In this document: positions 61,330 to 64,000 of the stretch, piece after piece
Position numbering within the stretch: the stretch's first letter is position 1
Layout: each line of letters opens with the position of its first letter
Origin: Bacillus marasmi
Lineage (GTDB): Bacteria > Bacillota > Bacilli > Bacillales > Cytobacillaceae
Assembly: GCF_902168435.1 (NCBI RefSeq)
Contig: NZ_LR656171.1
Span: forward strand, 1 to 64,000
DNA length: 64,000 bases
Reading direction: 5' to 3'
Made by a program: the position numbers and the translations under genes
Notes under the pieces: generated by a model
Database searches by the model: none
The model's input: the letters and a program-made list of their open reading frames with translations, nothing else
What the model was told of the DNA's origin: nothing

Positions 61330-61530
61330 TTATAACTTTTGAACGTTTGCAGCTTGTGGTCCACGAGCACCTTCAACAACTTCGAAAGATACTTCTTGAC
61401 CTTCTTCTAATGTTTTGAAACCTTCTGATTGGATTGCAGAGTAATGAACGAAAACGTCATTTCCGTCTTCAGCTTCGATAAATCCGAAACCTTTTTCTGA
61501 GTTGAACCATTTAACTTTACCGTTTTTCAT
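61330..61530 (-). CDS. Cold-shock protein, CspB/CspD type
   Basis: 66 residues. KGFGFIE and DVFVHYSAI are RNP1 and RNP2, the single-stranded nucleic-acid binding motifs. It acts as an RNA chaperone. AGGAGG lies nine bases before the ATG. The leader is about 150 bases from a consensus promoter, contains a strong hairpin, and is typical of temperature-controlled csp mRNAs. Bacillus has several close paralogues, so I give no specific symbol. Confidence 0.95.
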   Translation of the reverse strand: MKNGKVKWFNSEKGFGFIEAEDGNDVFVHYSAIQSEGFKTLEEGQEVSFEVVEGARGPQAANVQKL

Positions 61531-61574
61531 GTAACAAAATCCTCCTATTGGCTGGTCCTCTTAGGAGTGACCAT

Positions 61575-61596
61575 TTGTAAATTCACCAATTTACAA
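61575..61596 (-). promoter_or_regulatory. Hairpin in the csp leader
   Basis: TTGTAAATT and AATTTACAA form a perfect 9-base stem with a CACC loop, 45-66 bases upstream of the cold-shock start codon. It may help the leader switch structure with temperature. Confidence 0.55.
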
Positions 61597-61691
61597 CGTT
61601 GATAGCTTTACCTTCATTACTTATCCAAACGTTTTCAAAGACATTAGAACAAGCTTTTGCATAAATCTAACACGGTGCAACGGCTTAGTTA

Positions 61692-61720
61692 AATATAACA
61701 TTTTTTGCCCATAATGTCAA
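61692..61720 (-). promoter_or_regulatory. SigA promoter of the cold-shock gene
   Basis: On the minus strand TTGACA (61715-61720), a 17-base spacer and TATATT (61692-61697). Start of transcription would be near 61685, giving a leader of about 155 bases. Confidence 0.8.
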
Positions 61721-61733
61721 TATTCCCAATGGT

Positions 61734-61877
61734 TTACAACCCTTCCTTCATGCGCTCTGGGAGGCTTTGAATCGACATTACAACAGTATCTAATTTTGCC
61801 TCGATTCGATGCAATAAATACAAAGTAACAACGATAGGAAAGCCGACATCGCTAATGAAAGGTATGACTTGATCCAC
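61734..61877 (-). CDS. YvrJ-family small membrane protein
   Basis: 47 residues: MDQVIPFISDVGFPIVVTLY begins the single membrane segment, followed by HRIEAKLD and a short charged tail. This is the pattern of the YvrJ family found across Bacillus, of unknown function. The start is GTG at 61875-61877 with AAAAGGAG eight bases upstream. It lies downstream of DUF2922 and DUF1659 genes, a common trio in spore formers, but a terminator separates it from them. Confidence 0.75.
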   Translation of the reverse strand: MDQVIPFISDVGFPIVVTLYLLHRIEAKLDTVVMSIQSLPERMKEGL

Positions 61878-61955
61878 AGTTATACACTCCTTTTCTTCTA
61901 ATGCTGAATTCCGCTCAAACCAACATAGGATGGGCGTGAGATTTGCTTCAAAAAA

Positions 61956-61989
61956 ACAAGGCCGGTATCGTGAATGAAACCAGCCTTGT
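61956..61989 (-). terminator. Rho-independent terminator
   Basis: On the minus strand ACAAGGCTGGT pairs with ACCGGCCTTGT (one G-U pair), followed by six T. It ends the DUF1659-DUF2922 transcript. Confidence 0.88.
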
Positions 61990-62002
61990 CGGAACTTAAT
62001 GA

Positions 62003-62218
62003 TTAAAGTTCATATTCAGTAACATTCCGATCGATTACTCTCGCTCCACTAACTGAAGCTAAGTTTCCATTTGCTGTATGAAAAACATTAGCTGTAATAA
62101 TTTGCTCCATTGCTAGCGTTACTGCAGCAGGATCAATCGGTTCAATCGGACTTTCAAATGATAATTTAGCACTTTTTCCAGAGTCGGTTCCAAAAACAAG
62201 TTCCAATGTTTTAGCCAT
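62003..62218 (-). CDS. DUF2922 protein
   Basis: 71 residues starting MAKTLELVFGTDSGKSAKLSFE, with ITANVFHTANGNL near residue 40, matching the DUF2922 family. These small beta-rich proteins occur in tandem with DUF1659 and are of unknown function. GGGAGGTG lies nine bases before the ATG at 62216-62218. It follows the DUF1659 gene by 37 bases. Confidence 0.8.
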   Translation of the reverse strand: MAKTLELVFGTDSGKSAKLSFESPIEPIDPAAVTLAMEQIITANVFHTANGNLASVSGARVIDRNVTEYEL

Positions 62219-62255
62219 TCTATACACCTCCCTGTTAATTTATTTGTAATGCTCA

Positions 62256-62474
62256 TTACGCAATCACATCAAAGCTGTTGTTACGTTCGACTGTAACAAG
62301 TGGATGTGTGCATAATGTCGAAATCGCTTGTGCTACTTGATAAATCTGTTCTGCTTCTGCCTCCTTCTTCACATTATTAAATGACTTTGTTTTGAAGATT
62401 GGTTCGCCTTTATCATTTAGACCCGTCTCAAAAATCAAACGCAACTGAGTGCTTTTTAACATTTCCTGTGCCAT
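62256..62474 (-). CDS. DUF1659 protein
   Basis: 72 residues: LRLIFETGLNDKGEPIFKTKSF with a central helix KKEAEAEQIYQVAQAISTL is the DUF1659 pattern. It has length and layout similar to the DUF2922 protein encoded next, so the two may form a complex. GAAAGGAGGTGAGG precedes the ATG at 62472-62474. Function unknown. Confidence 0.8.
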   Translation of the reverse strand: MAQEMLKSTQLRLIFETGLNDKGEPIFKTKSFNNVKKEAEAEQIYQVAQAISTLCTHPLVTVERNNSFDVIA

Positions 62475-62588
62475 GTTTTCCTCACCTCCTTTCACCCCTT
62501 ATATAGGGAGAAAGGGTAAAAAAAGACATGGTAAATTACGCCTCTTTATGAATAATTAGTGAACTATTTTTTTAAGTGGAGGTAAAAA

Positions 62589-62663
62589 TTAATTCTATCT
62601 TTAGAATTAAATGGTAGAATATCAAAAGAACTCCATTATATTTTGACGGGTATTTTGTCAAAA
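62589..62663 (+). promoter_or_regulatory. Two palindromes upstream of the VWA-like gene
   Basis: TTAATTCTA/TAGAATTAA (62589-62610) is a 9-4-9 inverted repeat, and TTTTGAC/GTCAAAA (62641-62663) is a second one. Both lie in the 230-base gap before the gene at 62705 and may be operators. No -10/-35 pair was clear. Confidence 0.45.
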
Positions 62664-62704
62664 TAACAACTGTTGTTTCATTCTTACAAAGGGAGCTGGT
62701 CTTA

Positions 62705-63115
62705 TTGAGATGGCATAAAAAGGTATTATCATTAATTCAGGAGCGTCAAGCAAAGAAGGTAGCATTAGCGATTGATACCTCTTCCAATCAAGTAAACACC
62801 ATATTAATAAATAATATTGTGAAATTATTTGAACAATTAAAGCCTGATACGCTGCTAGTTCAGGCTGATTATAAAATCCGCAGCATAACCCCGATTAAAT
62901 CTGATACGATAAAGTATTACAGTCATGGTAAATCATCCTATACACTTGTATTAGAGTGGGCAAAAACAGAACAGATAGACACTGTTTTTTATATTACCGA
63001 TGTAACTGGTTATTTTTATGAAGATATGGAAGAACTAAACTTTGAAATGTTTTGGTTGGTTCCGAATGATTTCATCCCTAAAGTACCGTTTGGAAAAGCC
63101 ATTAAAGTGGCTTAA
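62705..63115 (+). CDS. Stand-alone VWA-like domain (DUF2201 C-terminal type)
   Basis: 136 residues. VALAIDTSSNQVN near residue 19 sits where VWA domains have DTSGS; TLLVQADYKI, then TVFYITDVTGYF and MFWLVPND and PFGKAIKV follow in the order of the DUF2201 C-terminal domain. The metal-site Ser-x-Ser is altered (SSNQ). The usual N-terminal peptidase-like part and the MoxR ATPase partner are absent. It may be a relic or an adapter. The start is TTG at 62705 with AAAGGGAG upstream. Confidence 0.6.
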   Translation: MRWHKKVLSLIQERQAKKVALAIDTSSNQVNTILINNIVKLFEQLKPDTLLVQADYKIRSITPIKSDTIKYYSHGKSSYTLVLEWAKTEQIDTVFYITDVTGYFYEDMEELNFEMFWLVPNDFIPKVPFGKAIKVA

Positions 63116-63225
63116 ATCAAGCTCTACCTCATTCTAGTAATTATTTTAACTGATTAGTTTTTTGTCCAATCCATTCCACCATTTTTTCCATACAATGCTA
63201 ATAGCTATGAATGGAGGTGAATAGA

Positions 63226-63495
63226 TTGGACCTACTAAGTGCTTTAAATGAAAATTATTTAATGCTAGTACCAGCTTTATGGGTATTGGGATTTGCATTA
63301 AAACAAACGCCAAAGGTTCCGAACTGGTCTATTATTTGGATTTTAACAATTCTGTCGCTAGGTTTGGCTGTATTTGCCTATGGTTTTAACGTTGATGCTA
63401 TTACCAATGGCCTGGTCGCGGCCGGTGTAGCCGTTTATGGTCACCAGTTAGTAAAACATTCCATTCTATCAAAAAATAACAATAATAAACAATAA
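63226..63495 (+). CDS. Holin-like small membrane protein
   Basis: 89 residues with three hydrophobic segments (about 12-26, 37-54, 61-80) and a Lys/Asn-rich tail. LGFALKQTPKVPNWSIIW and GLVAAGVAVYGHQLVK resemble one of the phage holin families of Bacillus. GGAGGTGA lies five bases before a TTG at 63226; the ATG at 63211 is part of that site and is rejected. No endolysin or phage gene is adjacent, so it may be a domesticated holin. Confidence 0.65.
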   Translation: MDLLSALNENYLMLVPALWVLGFALKQTPKVPNWSIIWILTILSLGLAVFAYGFNVDAITNGLVAAGVAVYGHQLVKHSILSKNNNNKQ

Positions 63496-63567
63496 CTAAG
63501 AAAACCACTAACTTTAAACTCCGATCACCATAATCTCTTTTCGGTTATTTTTCTGAATCCCCAAAAA

Positions 63568-63597
63568 AGAACGAGGCTAAATTACACGCCTCGTTCT
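63568..63597 (-). terminator. Terminator overlapping the kinase stop codon
   Basis: On the minus strand AGAACGAGGC (63588-63597) pairs with GCCTCGTTCT (63568-63577), then a T-run. The kinase stop codon lies at the loop edge. Confidence 0.88.
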
Positions 63598-64000
63598 CTC
63601 AGTATTTGGAAATTTTACAATAAATTGCGTACCATGTTTAGGCTTACTAATAATTTCAATTGTTCCGTTCATCGCTCGAATAATGCTGTGGGCAACCATC
63701 ATCCCGAGCCCTGTTCCATGCCCTTCAGTAGTTGAGTAAAATGGTTCACCCAATCTGTTAAGGATTTCCTCGGACATTCCATATCCAGTATCAGTTATCG
63801 TAATAATGACTAATCCTTTGTGATCCGAGGTTTGAATCGTTAAGTTACCACCTTCTGGCATCGATTCGATATTGTTTTTTATTAAATTATGAAAACAACG
63901 GCGCAGCATTTCTTTATCGGCAACAAGAGTGCTTTTGGATGTGAATTTTTTCACAATTTTAATGTCTTGATTACTTATCATAGGTGATAATTCACTTAAT
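63577..64000 (-). CDS. Histidine kinase, C-terminal ATPase domain (partial)
   Basis: The frame is open past the window edge; 141 residues are seen. The N box is NLIKNNIESMPEGG, the G1 box DTGYGM and the G2 box GTGLGMMVAHSII, which together make a HATPase_c domain. The phosphorylated His and sensor lie beyond the window. The F box (EPFYSTTE) is typical of sporulation-type Bacillus kinases of the KinA-E kind, but identity cannot be fixed. Translation ends inside a terminator stem. Confidence 0.85.
   Translation of the reverse strand, partial: LSELSPMISNQDIKIVKKFTSKSTLVADKEMLRRCFHNLIKNNIESMPEGGNLTIQTSDHKGLVIITITDTGYGMSEEILNRLGEPFYSTTEGHGTGLGMMVAHSIIRAMNGTIEIISKPKHGTQFIVKFPNTERTRRVI

Noticed and set aside
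63226-63495. Prophage region
   Set aside because: Only a single holin-like protein is seen, with no integrase, structural or lysis genes in the window.

Overview
The window is low-GC DNA from an endospore-forming member of the Bacillaceae. The evidence is strong GGAGG-type ribosome binding sites, frequent TTG/GTG starts, a sporulation-type diadenylate cyclase (cdaS), a complete yngJ-to-yngE/scoAB leucine-degradation operon, a yrkEFHJ-type sulfur cluster and a Firmicute iron-storage encapsulin. The overall look is Bacillus/Neobacillus-like. I saw no rRNA, tRNA, CRISPR array, intact insertion sequence or prophage.

Layout. 0-2 kb: RDD membrane protein, YlmA-like ABC ATPase and a small protein. 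2.1-7.1 kb: a minus-strand operon encoding a NasC-like molybdenum enzyme with a membrane cytochrome b, a four-cluster ferredoxin, a Rieske protein, a small membrane protein and a group I truncated hemoglobin; this looks like a quinol-linked oxidoreductase. 7.3-10.9 kb: B12/radical SAM protein and an acyl-CoA-synthetase-like enzyme. 11-21 kb: an accessory-looking stretch (membrane protein, sortase-substrate remnant, DUF3231, SGNH hydrolase, SNF2 helicase, RraA-like aldolase, MBL hydrolase) in which about 7 kb is flanked by two long inverted repeats and which carries a 52-bp-period hairpin array. 22-27 kb: cdaS and a persulfide/sulfane-sulfur operon with three CsoR/CstR-like palindromes.

27-38.6 kb: leucine/isovalerate catabolism to acetoacetate plus a divergent GAF/PucR-type regulator. 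38.7-46 kb: a methylated-amine-type oxidative N-demethylase cluster with an ammonium transporter, a stand-alone FAD synthetase, an acyl-CoA-dehydrogenase-fold protein, a cupin and a ferredoxin reductase. 46.2-47.7 kb: a tryptophanase/tyrosine phenol-lyase family enzyme. 47.9-50.6 kb: an iron-storing encapsulin system (shell, IMEF cargo, and a 2Fe-2S ferredoxin that carries its own N-terminal targeting peptide), with two Fur boxes and an unknown co-located gene.

50.7-64 kb: MFS transporter, His-rich radical SAM/SPASM protein, Rex-boxed type II NADH dehydrogenase, an sbcD-sbcC-selB operon, a cold-shock gene with a structured leader, the small YvrJ/DUF2922/DUF1659 set, a stand-alone VWA-like protein, a stand-alone holin-like protein and the C-terminal part of a histidine kinase cut by the window edge.

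The most interesting material is the two-cargo encapsulin locus with its Fur-controlled neighbour, the NasC-like enzyme wired to respiratory-type subunits, the N-demethylase cluster, and the inverted repeats and hairpin array. All family names come from reading motifs and recalling families; no database search was run.
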